Below are positions 1 through 6,749 of a stretch of 45,437 nt of DNA, piece by piece. The stretch is from Paenibacillus sp. TCA20 (GTDB lineage Bacteria > Bacillota > Bacilli > Paenibacillales > Paenibacillaceae). The notes beneath the pieces were generated by a model that ran no database searches, had not been told where the DNA came from, and saw nothing but the letters and a program-made list of their open reading frames with translations. How positions within the stretch are numbered: position 1 is the first letter of the stretch; each line of letters opens with the position of its first letter. A program made the position numbers and the translations under genes. The stretch is from the NCBI RefSeq assembly GCF_000732325.1, contig NZ_BBIW01000025.1:1-45437 (forward strand). The letters are read 5' to 3'.

Positions 1-229
1 GGTAGTGATTTTCGAAAAAAAACCTGTGGAGGTAGAACCTCGTCTTCAGCATTTGTTAAAGGAGAAACTGACTATGATAGATGAGCATATTAAAGATCTA
101 CAAAAGTTACGACAACACGTTGGAGCGTTTCTGGATTCCCCGAAAGACGTATTCAATCAAGTATATCTTCCTAAGAATTTTACAATCGAATGTAGATATA
201 ATCATGTAAGTAACATCGAAAAACAATAA
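1..229 (+). CDS. merR2: MerR-family regulator merR2, C-terminal part (continues from the right edge)
   Basis: This is the 3' half of the gene that begins at 45229. The last two bases of the window plus base 1 make a CTG codon, and the frame stays open to the TAA at 227-229, giving a 145-residue protein. This part holds the long dimerisation helix (LQHLLKEKLTMIDEHIKDL and following) typical of MerR proteins. The only cysteines are near residues 50 and 134, so the mercury-binding triad seen in merR at 41963 is absent. It lies 32 bases upstream of merB and probably controls it. Its inducer is unknown. I am confident of the family and less so of the role. Confidence 0.85.
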   Translation, partial: VVIFEKKPVEVEPRLQHLLKEKLTMIDEHIKDLQKLRQHVGAFLDSPKDVFNQVYLPKNFTIECRYNHVSNIEKQ

Positions 230-261
230 AACTGACAAAAAAATCCAAGGAGGAAAAAGTC

Positions 262-912
262 ATGAAAACTGAAATTCAGGAACTTGTAACCCTATTTGAC
301 CAGAACAAGGGAGAGGGAGGAGGCTCCATGAAGTGGCTCTTTCGCCCGTTGTTACAAATGCTAACAAAAGGTGAACCAGTTACCGTTGAGGACATTGCAA
401 CAACAACCGGGAAGCCCCTCGATGAGGTTAAGGACATTCTCTCGACCTTATCCAGTGTGGAACTCGATGAACAGGGTCGTGTTGTCGGTTTTGGTCTCAC
501 CTTAATCCCTACGCCCCATCGCTTTGAAGTTGATGAGAAACAATTGTATGCGTGGTGTGCTCTTGACACCCTTATGTTTCCGGAACTTATAGGGCATATG
601 GTTCATATTGAATCGCCTTGTTACAGTACTGGAAAGCCTATAAGATTGACAGTGGAACCGGATCGTGTTTTAAGCCTGGAACCAACGACGGCTGTTGTCT
701 CAATAGTAACACCGGATGATACGTCCTCTGTTCGGTCGTCATTCTGCAACGAAGTCCATTTTTTTAGCACGGAAAGTGCAGCCCAAAATTGGCTTAACCA
801 ACATCCAAATGGGAAGGTGTACCCCGTTAAGGAAGCCTTTGAATTAGGTCGCCTTCTGGGAAAACGTTACGAGGAATCTGGCCCTACCAATGAGTCTTGC
901 TGTGACATCTAA
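262..912 (+). CDS. merB: Organomercurial lyase MerB
   Basis: MerB cleaves the carbon-mercury bond of organomercurials in the cytoplasm and releases Hg(II) for reduction by MerA. The 216-residue protein has the family length. Its catalytic residues are visible as Cys99 and Asp102 (YAWCALD) and Cys162 (SSFCNEV). These sit three positions after E. coli Cys96, Asp99 and Cys159. Cys120 matches the structural Cys117. The N-terminal winged-helix region covers about residues 25-75. AAGGAGG at 246-252 fixes the ATG at 262. It follows merR2 and lies inside the mer transposon, so it extends the resistance spectrum to compounds such as phenyl- or methylmercury. Confidence 0.95.
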   Translation: MKTEIQELVTLFDQNKGEGGGSMKWLFRPLLQMLTKGEPVTVEDIATTTGKPLDEVKDILSTLSSVELDEQGRVVGFGLTLIPTPHRFEVDEKQLYAWCALDTLMFPELIGHMVHIESPCYSTGKPIRLTVEPDRVLSLEPTTAVVSIVTPDDTSSVRSSFCNEVHFFSTESAAQNWLNQHPNGKVYPVKEAFELGRLLGKRYEESGPTNESCCDI

Positions 913-982
913 TCCTAAATAATACCCAATCGTCTTGTTTAATTTTTGAAGTACGAAACCCAAACCAATGAATGAGACCGTG

Positions 983-1018
983 AGACTGCGAAATTTGCGG
1001 TGTTTAACAGTAGAAGAT
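983..1018 (+). pseudogene. Left fragment of a merA 3' relic
   Basis: The last bases before the inverted repeat at 1019 read GTAGAAGAT, which encodes Val-Glu-Asp. Joined to the right fragment (2440 onward) with one AAGAT removed, they give VEDLRET, the sequence near the end of the intact MerA. Further upstream the resemblance to merA (AAATT..GGT..TTAAC) needs small indels, so this part is decayed. The fragment shows that the small element at 1019-2434 landed in an already truncated merA. Confidence 0.6.
1014..1018. repeat. Target-site duplication AAGAT (left copy)
   Basis: AAGAT directly precedes the left inverted repeat and recurs directly after the right one at 2435-2439. Five bases is the usual duplication length for Tn3-family insertions. 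Confidence 0.9.
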
Positions 1019-1056
1019 GGGGTAGAGTCCTGAAAATGCGGATTTACAACGGTAAT
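1019..1056 (+). repeat. Left 38-bp inverted repeat of the tetR-smr element
   Basis: The repeat begins GGGGTAGAGTCCTG and continues AAAATGCGGATTTACAACG. It differs from the right repeat at five positions, one of them the innermost base. Confidence 0.9.
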
Positions 1057-1209
1057 GTAATTTTCACCCATAAATAAAGCCGATTTTAAGAAATCGACTG
1101 TTGAACTAAAGCTCCCTTTACTTTAAGTACATTTCTTCACAATCTTTAGATTAATTTATTGGATTATTTTTATGTGAAAGAGTGATATTAAATAAGAGCT
1201 TTAATTCGA

Positions 1210-1239
1210 TTGACAAAAAAACCGTCCAGAAGGTATATT
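1210..1239 (+). promoter_or_regulatory. Promoter of the tetR-smr operon
   Basis: A -35 box TTGACA (1210-1215) is followed after 18 bases by a -10 box TATATT (1234-1239). The spacer holds ACCGTCCAGAAGGT, a plausible but unproven TetR operator. It lies about 28 bases upstream of the tetR start. Confidence 0.7.
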
Positions 1240-1266
1240 ATATGTATCTAAGTTATGGAGGTTATT

Positions 1267-1818
1267 ATGTCTATTTCAAAGCATGCTAATAAGAAAAAAA
1301 ATATATTGATTGCTGCATCTGAAATTGTAAAAGAAGAAGGAGTTGTCAAACTCACATTAGAGGCAGTCGCCCAAATAGCTGGCGTGAGTAAAGGTGGATT
1401 ATTATACCATTTTCCTAGCAAGGAAGCATTAATTAAAGGAATGGTGGAAGATTGGACAAATAATTATTTCGAATGCATTAATACGTTAGTTAATAACGAC
1501 GATGATAACGCAATAGGAAAATGGAATAGGGCTTATCTTAAATCTACATTTTCCGATTTAGAAAACAATAATCTAAATTCCGCACTAATGGCTGCTATGT
1601 TTATTAATCCAGATTTATTAGATGAATTCCGGCAGAGATACGATATTTTGCATACAAAGTTAATAACTGATGGAATTGATCCTGTCAAAATAACAATTAC
1701 AAGATTATCCATAGATGGTCTTTGGTTTTCAGAAATATTTGGAATGGCACCATTAAATGAAGAACTAAAAACACAAGTTTTTGATGAACTAATAAACATG
1801 ATTCAGGAGGACGAATAA
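1267..1818 (+). CDS. TetR/AcrR-family repressor of the adjacent efflux gene
   Basis: The protein has 183 residues. Its N-terminal helix-turn-helix reads VAQIAGVSKGGLLYHFPSKE at about residues 35-54, the TetR recognition signature. The C-terminal ligand domain is of ordinary length. I start it at the ATG at 1267, because GGAGG at 1257-1261 serves that codon and overlaps the in-frame ATG at 1255. The stop overlaps the start of the SMR gene by one base (TAATG). An AGGAGG in the tail of tetR serves the pump, so the two are co-translated. It probably represses its own operon until a cationic drug binds. Confidence 0.85.
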   Translation: MSISKHANKKKNILIAASEIVKEEGVVKLTLEAVAQIAGVSKGGLLYHFPSKEALIKGMVEDWTNNYFECINTLVNNDDDNAIGKWNRAYLKSTFSDLENNNLNSALMAAMFINPDLLDEFRQRYDILHTKLITDGIDPVKITITRLSIDGLWFSEIFGMAPLNEELKTQVFDELINMIQEDE

Positions 1819-2195
1819 TGTCATATCTATATTTAGCACTTGCAATAGTGGGGGAGATTATTGGCTCTTCCCTATTAAAAGCATCTGAAGGCTTTTCAAA
1901 ACTCTATCCTACAATAGGGGTAATAATAGCTTTCGTTGGTTGTTTTTTCTTTTTATCCTTGTCGCTAAAAACAATCCCCTTAAACACTGCATATGCATTA
2001 TGGGCAGGTTTAGGACTTGTTTTGACTACAGTAATTTCAGTTTTAGTTTGGAAGGAAAAACTTAACATGGCTAGCATTGCAGGAATAACACTGATTGTTG
2101 TAGGAGTTGTAATATTGAATTTGTTTGGACCAGGACATGGAGAATCTGGTCATGAAGCAAGCGAAACTATTACAATGAATGAGACAATGGAATAA
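1818..2195 (+). CDS. Small multidrug resistance (SMR) efflux pump subunit
   Basis: The 125-residue protein has four hydrophobic helices. The essential glutamate is in helix 1 (LAIVGEIIGSSLLK, about Glu13), and a helix-4 segment reads ITLIVVGVVILNLFG. It matches QacC/EmrE-type proton antiporters for quaternary ammonium compounds and dyes. A hydrophilic tail of about 20 residues (GHGESGHEAS and on) is longer than usual for the family. One SMR gene is present, so it would act as a homodimer. Its location in a small transposon suggests selection by biocides. The actual substrate cannot be read from sequence. Confidence 0.87.
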   Translation: MSYLYLALAIVGEIIGSSLLKASEGFSKLYPTIGVIIAFVGCFFFLSLSLKTIPLNTAYALWAGLGLVLTTVISVLVWKEKLNMASIAGITLIVVGVVILNLFGPGHGESGHEASETITMNETME

Positions 2196-2199
2196 CACA

Positions 2200-2235
2200 T
2201 AAAAAAGTCCTTCTTAATAAAGAGAAGGACTTTTT
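2200..2235 (+). terminator. Terminator after the SMR gene
   Basis: The stem AAAAGTCCTTCT pairs with AGAAGGACTTTT across an 8-base loop and ends in a T run. It is nearly symmetric and could work in both directions. Confidence 0.85.
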
Positions 2236-2396
2236 AGCTTAATTAAGGGTATTTTTTGAAGTCCTTATTCAACAAACCTGCGTACGTTAGTTTAAGTGTA
2301 TCACTTCACAATTCCAATAGAGTAGAGTTTATTGAGACATAATGAAATTAGCGTTTTAAATGACTTCTGACTGTCTCATAAGACTTGTATCAAATG

Positions 2397-2434
2397 CTTA
2401 CCGTTGTAAATCCGCATTTCCCTGACGCTACCCC
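2397..2434 (-). repeat. Right 38-bp inverted repeat of the tetR-smr element
   Basis: On the minus strand it begins GGGGTAGCGTCAGG and ends ACAACGGTAAG, the mirror of the repeat at 1019-1056. Confidence 0.9.
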
Positions 2435-2544
2435 AAGATCTTCGCGAAACCCTTGCTCCCTATTTGACAATGGCAGAAGAACTAAAGCTGGCTGCCCTTA
2501 CGTTTGATAAAGATGTATCCAAATTATCTTGTTGTACAGGATAA
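2435..2544 (+). pseudogene. Right fragment of a diverged merA 3' end
   Basis: After the duplicated AAGAT this reads DLRETLAPYLTMAEE and on to SKLSCCTG, then stop at 2542-2544. The intact MerA at 43315 ends SKLSCCAG. The aligned 105 bases differ at roughly one position in six, so this is a separate merA lineage and not a recent copy. The vicinal cysteines that deliver Hg(II) to the active site are still present. It marks where an older mer operon once ended beside the transposon's inverted repeat. Confidence 0.9.
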
Positions 2545-2561
2545 CCATCTTTTATAATATC

Positions 2562-2600
2562 AAGCCGATATTCCTTAAAGTAAGGAAATCGGCTTTTTTT
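2562..2600 (+). terminator. Terminator of the relic mer operon
   Basis: AAGCCGATATTCCTTA pairs with TAAGGAAATCGGCTT and is followed by a T run. It sits directly after the merA relic and just inside the transposon end. Confidence 0.85.
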
Positions 2601-2614
2601 CATCCGGAAATTGG

Positions 2615-2652
2615 CTTAGCGTATGTTTTCCGCGTTTTGTTGGTAGGACCCC
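2615..2652 (-). repeat. Right 38-bp inverted repeat of the mer transposon
   Basis: On the minus strand it starts GGGGTCCTACCAACAAAACG. It matches the left repeat at 38095-38132 in 37 of 38 positions. GTTAT follows immediately at 2653-2657. Confidence 0.95.
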
Positions 2653-2921
2653 GTTATGATCGTTCACTTAAAAATTTGGCTGTTGCTTCGAAAATTGCTG
2701 ACCGGACATACGTTTTTGACAATACTTCGGAGTTTACGCAATTACTCGAAATCAATGAGAGAGGACAAGTACGCTATCTCGTGGACAAGCTGCCTGAATG
2801 GGCCAGACATTCGTTTGACTCGCGTTCTACGTTAGCGGAAAAATTGAACCGGATTAAACCTCTAATAGACAATCGTAAGACTGAACGGAAACCTAAAAGC
2901 AAGGATGAACCAGAGAGATAG
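2653..2921 (+). pseudogene. Zeta-toxin-like gene, 3' half (separated by the mer transposon)
   Basis: After the GTTAT duplication the sequence reads DRSLKNLAVASKIADRTYVFDN and on for 87 residues to a charged tail. Joined to codon 133 of the half at 37696-38094, it completes a 220-residue zeta-like kinase in frame (DIRRRY then DRSLKN). The block ADRTYVFDN is the C-terminal part of that family's kinase fold. No plausible start codon or ribosome site precedes it, so it is not expected to be translated alone. Confidence 0.9.
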
Positions 2922-2989
2922 GCTGTGGCCCCTTATCGTTTTTTTATGACCCTAAATGATACATAACAGACCCATCAGGAGGTGTGTTA

Positions 2990-3214
2990 ATGGCTAGAAC
3001 AACGTCTAAGGATGCAAGGCCGAGGGTGGATTGCAGCAGCGGAGTCAAGGCATCATTACGTTCAGTACGTGAGGCGTTGAAGTGCAAGACCGATTCAGAA
3101 ACACTCGCGTATTTATTGGCCCTATATGATGATTCTTATGAGAAGATAACGCTTGTGAAGGATAAACAGTATCGTGAGAAGGCAGAAATAATTGATCGGC
3201 AACAATCATTCTAA
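2990..3214 (+). CDS. Small hypothetical protein, possibly ribbon-helix-helix-like
   Basis: The 74-residue basic protein starts MARTTSKDARPRV. AGGAGG at 2977-2982 is seven bases before the ATG at 2990 and too close to the GTG at 2984. The segment VKASLRSVREALKCKTDSE followed by TLAYLLALYDD resembles the two helices of small plasmid DNA-binding proteins, and a similar layout recurs in the gene at 3367. Function is not recognised. A regulator or accessory plasmid-maintenance protein is possible. Confidence 0.55.
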   Translation: MARTTSKDARPRVDCSSGVKASLRSVREALKCKTDSETLAYLLALYDDSYEKITLVKDKQYREKAEIIDRQQSF

Positions 3215-3217
3215 TTC

Positions 3218-3312
3218 TGTACACAAATAACAATCCTGGCGAGCTGCTTCAGATCCATTTTTGTACACAATAAGAGTCGAACCGGCGAGATCCGGAATGA
3301 TTTTTTGAGTAC
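3218..3312 (+). repeat. Dispersed TGTAC repeat, copy A
   Basis: This is a 95-bp intergenic element with TGTAC-type motifs at 3218, 3262 and 3308, so spacings of 44 and 46. It contains CCTGG, GCTGCTTCAGATCC and CCGGCGAGATCCGGAA. It belongs to a family with copies B-F and a fragment G. It lies between two small genes, upstream of the gene at 3367. Confidence 0.8.
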
Positions 3313-3366
3313 GATTCTGTCCACTTAACTAAAGGATCAAAACAACTTTATAAGGAGTGTGTGTAC

Positions 3367-3705
3367 GTGTCGAGAGCAACAATACAGGTTCCAGATGAAT
3401 TGAAAGTGGAGATAGAGAACTTGAAAGATAAGTTCAATGCAAAGACAACATATGGCGTCATTGAAAGCTTAATTCAAATCTATAAAGATTTTCAGAATTA
3501 TAAACAGGAGATAAAAAAAGAGAAAGCACGTTTGGAAAAAGAGGCTTTAGAAATAGGTGAGGATCACAAGCAGAAATTTGTCGCACTCAAGCAAGAACTT
3601 AATCTAAACGAGAATTCTTCGGCGCTTGAATTTCTCTTACATCATTACACGACATCAAACAGACTTGATAAGTCTACGTTTGAGCTGTATCGGTCTTTAA
3701 AGTGA
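3367..3705 (+). CDS. Small coiled-coil protein with a ribbon-helix-helix-like N-terminus
   Basis: The N-terminus MSRATIQVPDELKVEIENLK looks like a beta strand plus first helix of a ribbon-helix-helix DNA-binding domain. The segment YGVIESLIQIYKDF fits as the second helix. A charged coiled coil follows (about residues 45-75), and then a second similar helix pair (FVALKQELNLNENSSALEFL). AAGGAG at 3352-3357 is nine bases from the GTG at 3367 and only three from the GTG at 3361, so I prefer 3367. Its target is unknown. Confidence 0.6.
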   Translation: MSRATIQVPDELKVEIENLKDKFNAKTTYGVIESLIQIYKDFQNYKQEIKKEKARLEKEALEIGEDHKQKFVALKQELNLNENSSALEFLLHHYTTSNRLDKSTFELYRSLK

Positions 3706-3729
3706 TGCTGAATCGTCTGCGGAGGGGAA

Positions 3730-4104
3730 ATGCGTAAAGCTGATACAGAGGACATGGCGTTAGTTAAAGCGTACTTGGAATTGCCAGTCTTACTAGATGT
3801 TTTAGAGCTGAACATCCAAAAAATGAAGGAAGCTGATTTCAAGCTTCGCCACATATTTGAATTGCAGCTAAAGAGTATACAAGACGAAATTATAAAACAG
3901 CAGCGTTCTATTAGGCAGAGAATGAGGCAAAAGGGAATTAAAATAATTGACGAGAAAAGAACGCCTCATTCCCTTGCTGCTGAGTTTCTTTGCAGAGGAT
4001 ATGTGGACTCCATTTCGATGCTTTGGGGTAAGGTGAAAGCTGATGCAGAGATTATGCTTGCAGATCATTTGGGTGTAGATATTAAGCGGATTGAAAGAGA
4101 TTGA
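3730..4104 (+). CDS. Hypothetical plasmid protein
   Basis: The 124-residue protein is mainly helical with a charged middle (DEIIKQQRSIRQRMRQKGIK) and a C-terminal stretch LCRGYVDSISMLWGKVKADA. A strong GGAGGGG precedes the ATG. I do not recognise the family. It sits in a run of small same-strand genes that ends in the recombinase, and its stop is 41 bases before the DUF6075 start at 4146. Confidence 0.6.
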   Translation: MRKADTEDMALVKAYLELPVLLDVLELNIQKMKEADFKLRHIFELQLKSIQDEIIKQQRSIRQRMRQKGIKIIDEKRTPHSLAAEFLCRGYVDSISMLWGKVKADAEIMLADHLGVDIKRIERD

Positions 4105-4145
4105 GTGGTTTTAAGTTAATGCAAAAGAAAACGGAGGCGTACGGT

Positions 4146-4601
4146 ATGTACTTTGTAAACGATGCCCATCAAAGTAACTATTATAAGCTTGTTGAGTTTT
4201 ATCATTCGGTAAATGATCCAGAGTATAAGTCTTTATGTTATATTCTTGCGCTGCCCGAAATTTACAACCGGACTAGTGGGAAGTTTGGTGACGAAGGCCC
4301 CATGGAGTGGATGTACAAATTTCAGGACAAGGAAGTTGAAGTGGAAGACATTTTAACAAAAAAGAAGAACGTCATTATTGAGCGAACTTATGAAGAGGAT
4401 GAAAGCGGAAATGGAATTGAAACCGAAGCATATTCGACTTTATCTAGTGGATATCGAAAATTGATACTTTTGGGGGCTAACCTGTTCAACAGCAGCTATG
4501 ACGATTTTAACCTTTGCGATGCTTTAAGAACTTGGGACAATGAATTGATCAAAGTTTATCAGCAAGCAGTTTTAGTAAGGTTAGATCGTGAAGTTAATTG
4601 A
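4146..4601 (+). CDS. DUF6075 family protein, first paralogue
   Basis: The 151-residue protein starts MYFVNDAHQSNYYKLVEFY. GGAGG at 4133-4137 is eight bases before the ATG at 4146. Upstream in-frame starts lack a ribosome site and would overlap the previous gene. The pattern DPEYKSLCYILALPEIYNR followed by LSSGYRKLILLGANLF matches the DUF6075 proteins I recall from Bacillales. A paralogue lies at 5923, sharing YxxACYxxxxPEIYxR and LSSxYRxLI. No biochemical role is known to me. Confidence 0.65.
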   Translation: MYFVNDAHQSNYYKLVEFYHSVNDPEYKSLCYILALPEIYNRTSGKFGDEGPMEWMYKFQDKEVEVEDILTKKKNVIIERTYEEDESGNGIETEAYSTLSSGYRKLILLGANLFNSSYDDFNLCDALRTWDNELIKVYQQAVLVRLDREVN

Positions 4602-4619
4602 TATTAGGACGTGAATGCG

Positions 4620-5561
4620 ATGACTAACCTCTTACAAGAATTTGAAGCATGGCTTTTCGAAGATGGAGCGAGTAAAAACACTGTAGATCGTTATGTTACC
4701 GTAGCAAAAATATTCATCGAGTGGCACAACCGGATAATGAAAAGCGAGGCGTTTGATCCCGTAAATGTGTCAGGCCGGGACTTGAATGCATGGAAAAAGT
4801 ATTTGCTTGAGGAAGCGACTTACCAGCGAGGAAACGAAGAACCAAAACGCTATTCGGTCAGTTCAGTAAATAATTTTGTGAAATCAATTCGCTCTTTCTT
4901 TCGGTTTCTTAATGAGAATGAACTTATCCAAAGTAATCCAGCATTGAAAGTAAAAACGCAAAAAATAGCTGCTGATTTTGACCAAGACCCGAGATGGTTG
5001 GAGCGCTTTGAACGTAATAAATTGCTCAGGGCTGTTGATGATAAGAATTTAGAGCAAAAGAACCGTTGGAAGTTCACACGTAATCGAGCGATCGTCTATG
5101 TACAGCTGTATGCTGGGCTTCGGGTAAGTGAAGTTACTGACCTGGAACCAGAAGATATCTCATTTGAAACGGGATATTTATTTGTACGCGACGGTAAAGG
5201 AGGCAAAGCCAGACGTATTGAAATGAATAAAGATTTACGTATGGCACTCACTGAATGGCTGGCTGAGCGCGGCAATCCAGCCACTAAAAAATTATTTACT
5301 TCATCAAGAGGCGGCACTAGCCTTACTAAACAAGGTATTGAATATCTATACCGAACATTAAGCGAAAAGACAGGCATAGATGACTTAACTACTCATGTTC
5401 CTCGTCATACACTCGCTCATGATCTTATAGAGACTGGTTATTCTCTTCAAAGGGTAGCTGATATCTTGGGTCACACGAACCTGAATTACACTCGCGTTTA
5501 TACAAAGTCGAGTAGTCAGGAACGCAGGGAGGCTTTAGAAAGTCTTTCCTCAATTGAATGA
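4620..5561 (+). CDS. Tyrosine recombinase (XerC/D-like integrase/resolvase)
   Basis: The 313-residue protein has a core-binding domain (about residues 1-110) and a catalytic domain. The visible catalytic set is Arg in YAGLRVSEV, Lys in DGKGGKARR, His and Arg in THVPRHTLAHD, His in DILGHTN and Tyr in YTRVYTK. The usual HxLRH box has Pro in place of Leu. Upstream the GTG at 4611 is only one base from its AGGA, so I choose the ATG at 4620. On a large plasmid such an enzyme most likely resolves multimers. Integration of an element is the alternative, but no att sites were found. Confidence 0.85.
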   Translation: MTNLLQEFEAWLFEDGASKNTVDRYVTVAKIFIEWHNRIMKSEAFDPVNVSGRDLNAWKKYLLEEATYQRGNEEPKRYSVSSVNNFVKSIRSFFRFLNENELIQSNPALKVKTQKIAADFDQDPRWLERFERNKLLRAVDDKNLEQKNRWKFTRNRAIVYVQLYAGLRVSEVTDLEPEDISFETGYLFVRDGKGGKARRIEMNKDLRMALTEWLAERGNPATKKLFTSSRGGTSLTKQGIEYLYRTLSEKTGIDDLTTHVPRHTLAHDLIETGYSLQRVADILGHTNLNYTRVYTKSSSQERREALESLSSIE

Positions 5562-5576
5562 AAGGGGATTTGATTT

Positions 5577-5897
5577 ATGGAGAAAGGGAGTGTAAGGGCA
5601 ATAGCTTTGGCTTATCAAACGGCAACACTTACTTATCCTAGTTTCGAAATTATGGAATTGCTAAGACCGTTACCTTTTGAACGAGTATTGGAATTATTAC
5701 TTATTATGAGGCAGTCACCACGTCCGGTTAAATCACCTTTGAATTTTCTTCGAAGAGCTATTCAGGAAGGCTGGAGTCCTGAAACAATGCCAGAAAAAGT
5801 TGATCGACACATGGAGTATGTGGAAGAAAATCATTATATTCGTCAGGGTTACACGATAGATCAAGCTCGGGAAAAAGTCCAAAGGAATAGACGATAA
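5577..5897 (+). CDS. Hypothetical protein
   Basis: The 106-residue protein follows the recombinase by 15 bases with AAAGGGG as ribosome site. Visible are LPFERVLELLLIMRQSPRP and NFLRRAIQEGWSPETMP, followed by a charged C-terminus. The second block faintly recalls C-terminal segments of helicase-loader or replication proteins (a helix plus AIxxGW). I do not assign a function on that basis. It is probably co-transcribed with the recombinase and the second DUF6075 gene. Confidence 0.6.
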   Translation: MEKGSVRAIALAYQTATLTYPSFEIMELLRPLPFERVLELLLIMRQSPRPVKSPLNFLRRAIQEGWSPETMPEKVDRHMEYVEENHYIRQGYTIDQAREKVQRNRR

Positions 5898-5922
5898 CCT
5901 ATAGATTAGGAGAGTGCGTGGA

Positions 5923-6408
5923 ATGGACATGAAAGATCAAATGAAAACGGAAAAAGTACAATCTGGACAACCTGCCAAAAGAGGCATGACGTTAGGGAAT
6001 GTTTGGTTTGCTTCTAAGGAACACGGAGAAAACTTCATTCAACTTGTAGAGAGATTTAATGCTTACAAAAATCCGGAATATGCGGCTGCTTGTTACGTTG
6101 TTTCCCACCCCGAAATTTATTACAGAGTAAATTGGAGTGAGTCTGATGGGCCGATAGGATGGTACTGGGGAGAGTGGATTGGTGAGGATGATAACGACGA
6201 AAATGGTTATCATGCTGAGTCTGAAATCGTCGATCAACTTTCCAGTTCATATCGAGGTTTGATTCGATCAACAGTTGAATTGTTTACTGGTAGTCAGCAT
6301 TACTTCGACTTAAGTAGCTGGCTTGGGAACGCTGGTGACGAAGTGTACAAACTATTCATACAATCGTTAGAACTTCGCAGGGATCGATTTGTAATTGAAC
6401 TTTTGTAA
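5923..6408 (+). CDS. DUF6075 family protein, second paralogue
   Basis: This is a 161-residue relative of the protein at 4146. It has an extra 25-residue basic N-terminus, then VWFASKEHGENFIQLVERF, NPEYAAACYVVSHPEIYYR and LSSSYRGLIRSTVELF. AGGAGAG at 5908-5914 is eight bases from the ATG at 5923. Both paralogues lie on either side of the recombinase and a small gene, which may reflect a tandem duplication of a DUF6075 cassette. Function unknown. Confidence 0.65.
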   Translation: MDMKDQMKTEKVQSGQPAKRGMTLGNVWFASKEHGENFIQLVERFNAYKNPEYAAACYVVSHPEIYYRVNWSESDGPIGWYWGEWIGEDDNDENGYHAESEIVDQLSSSYRGLIRSTVELFTGSQHYFDLSSWLGNAGDEVYKLFIQSLELRRDRFVIELL

Positions 6409-6463
6409 TTCAATATGAATAAGGAACGTAGTAGCAATATGGGTTTAACTAATTGTTGGAGTT

Positions 6464-6578
6464 AGGAACGTTTCGCTAAAAGCGTAGCCACCTCATCCCT
6501 TTTATACCGTCTGCCGATCTGGCAGGGTACGAGAGGACCTATGGTATAAGGACCTTCCTTTGTAGGGAGGTTTTTTTG
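6464..6578 (+). ncRNA. Candidate structured small RNA ending in a terminator
   Basis: TTATACC (6502-6508) can pair with GGTATAA (6543-6549), enclosing the hairpin CTGCC(6511)-GATCT-GGCAG(6525). A CGCT/AGCG hairpin precedes it. CCTTCC (6553-6558) pairs with GGGAGG (6565-6570) and leads into seven T residues, so transcription should stop there. It lies between the second DUF6075 gene and oriT. It could instead be only the 3' untranslated region of the upstream operon. Confidence 0.4.
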
Positions 6579-6639
6579 TTTTTTCTTTATTCTAAATGAT
6601 GGAAATGATAAAATGATGGGTAAAGGCGTTTTGGGTTGG

Positions 6640-6740
6640 TTTAGGGTAGCAAGCATTGGAAGTGTAGCCACACTTCCGAAAAAAACGCTTGTTAGGGTTT
6701 CACCCTAATACCCGTTTCATTTAGGGCTGCGCCCTAATAC
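6640..6740 (+). other. Probable origin of transfer (oriT)
   Basis: This AT-rich stretch directly precedes mobC and the relaxase gene. It has an inverted repeat GGAAGTGT-AGCC-ACACTTCC (6658-6677). Two small hairpins follow: TTAGGG-TTTCA-CCCTAA (6692-6708) and TTAGGG-CTGCG-CCCTAA (6721-6737), each followed by TACCC. Gene order and inverted repeats are typical of MOBP oriT regions. The nick site itself cannot be fixed by reading alone. Confidence 0.6.
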
Positions 6741-6749
6741 CCCTGTAAA

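Larger units (their letters stand above)
1019..2434. mobile_element. Transposase-less Tn3-family (Tn1546-like) element carrying tetR-smr
   Basis: This 1,416-bp segment is bounded by 38-bp inverted repeats at 1019-1056 and 2397-2434 (33 of 38 positions identical). They start with GGGGTAG and contain AAATGCGGATTTACAACG, which matches the ends I recall for Tn1546-type elements. Both sides carry the AAGAT duplication. It encodes no transposase or resolvase, only a TetR regulator and an SMR pump, so it must have moved with enzymes supplied in trans. It is nested inside the larger mer transposon, in a merA relic. Confidence 0.9.
1..2652. mobile_element. Tn3-family mercury transposon, right portion (continues from 38095-45437)
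   Basis: This is the part of the 9,995-bp transposon that lies after the linearisation point. It holds the end of merR2, merB, the merA relic with its nested tetR-smr element, and the right terminal repeat. The layout resembles the Bacillus class II mer transposons (TnMERI1/Tn5084 type). I do not claim identity with a named element. Confidence 0.93.

Noticed and set aside
844..1071. Minus-strand frame after merB
   Set aside because: It overlaps the 3' end of merB, the merA relic and the transposon inverted repeat. No ribosome site.
2529..2652. Upstream extension of the zeta 3' fragment into a longer open frame
   Set aside because: The first 40 codons run through the mer terminator and the inverted repeat of the transposon. 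They are not part of the gene.
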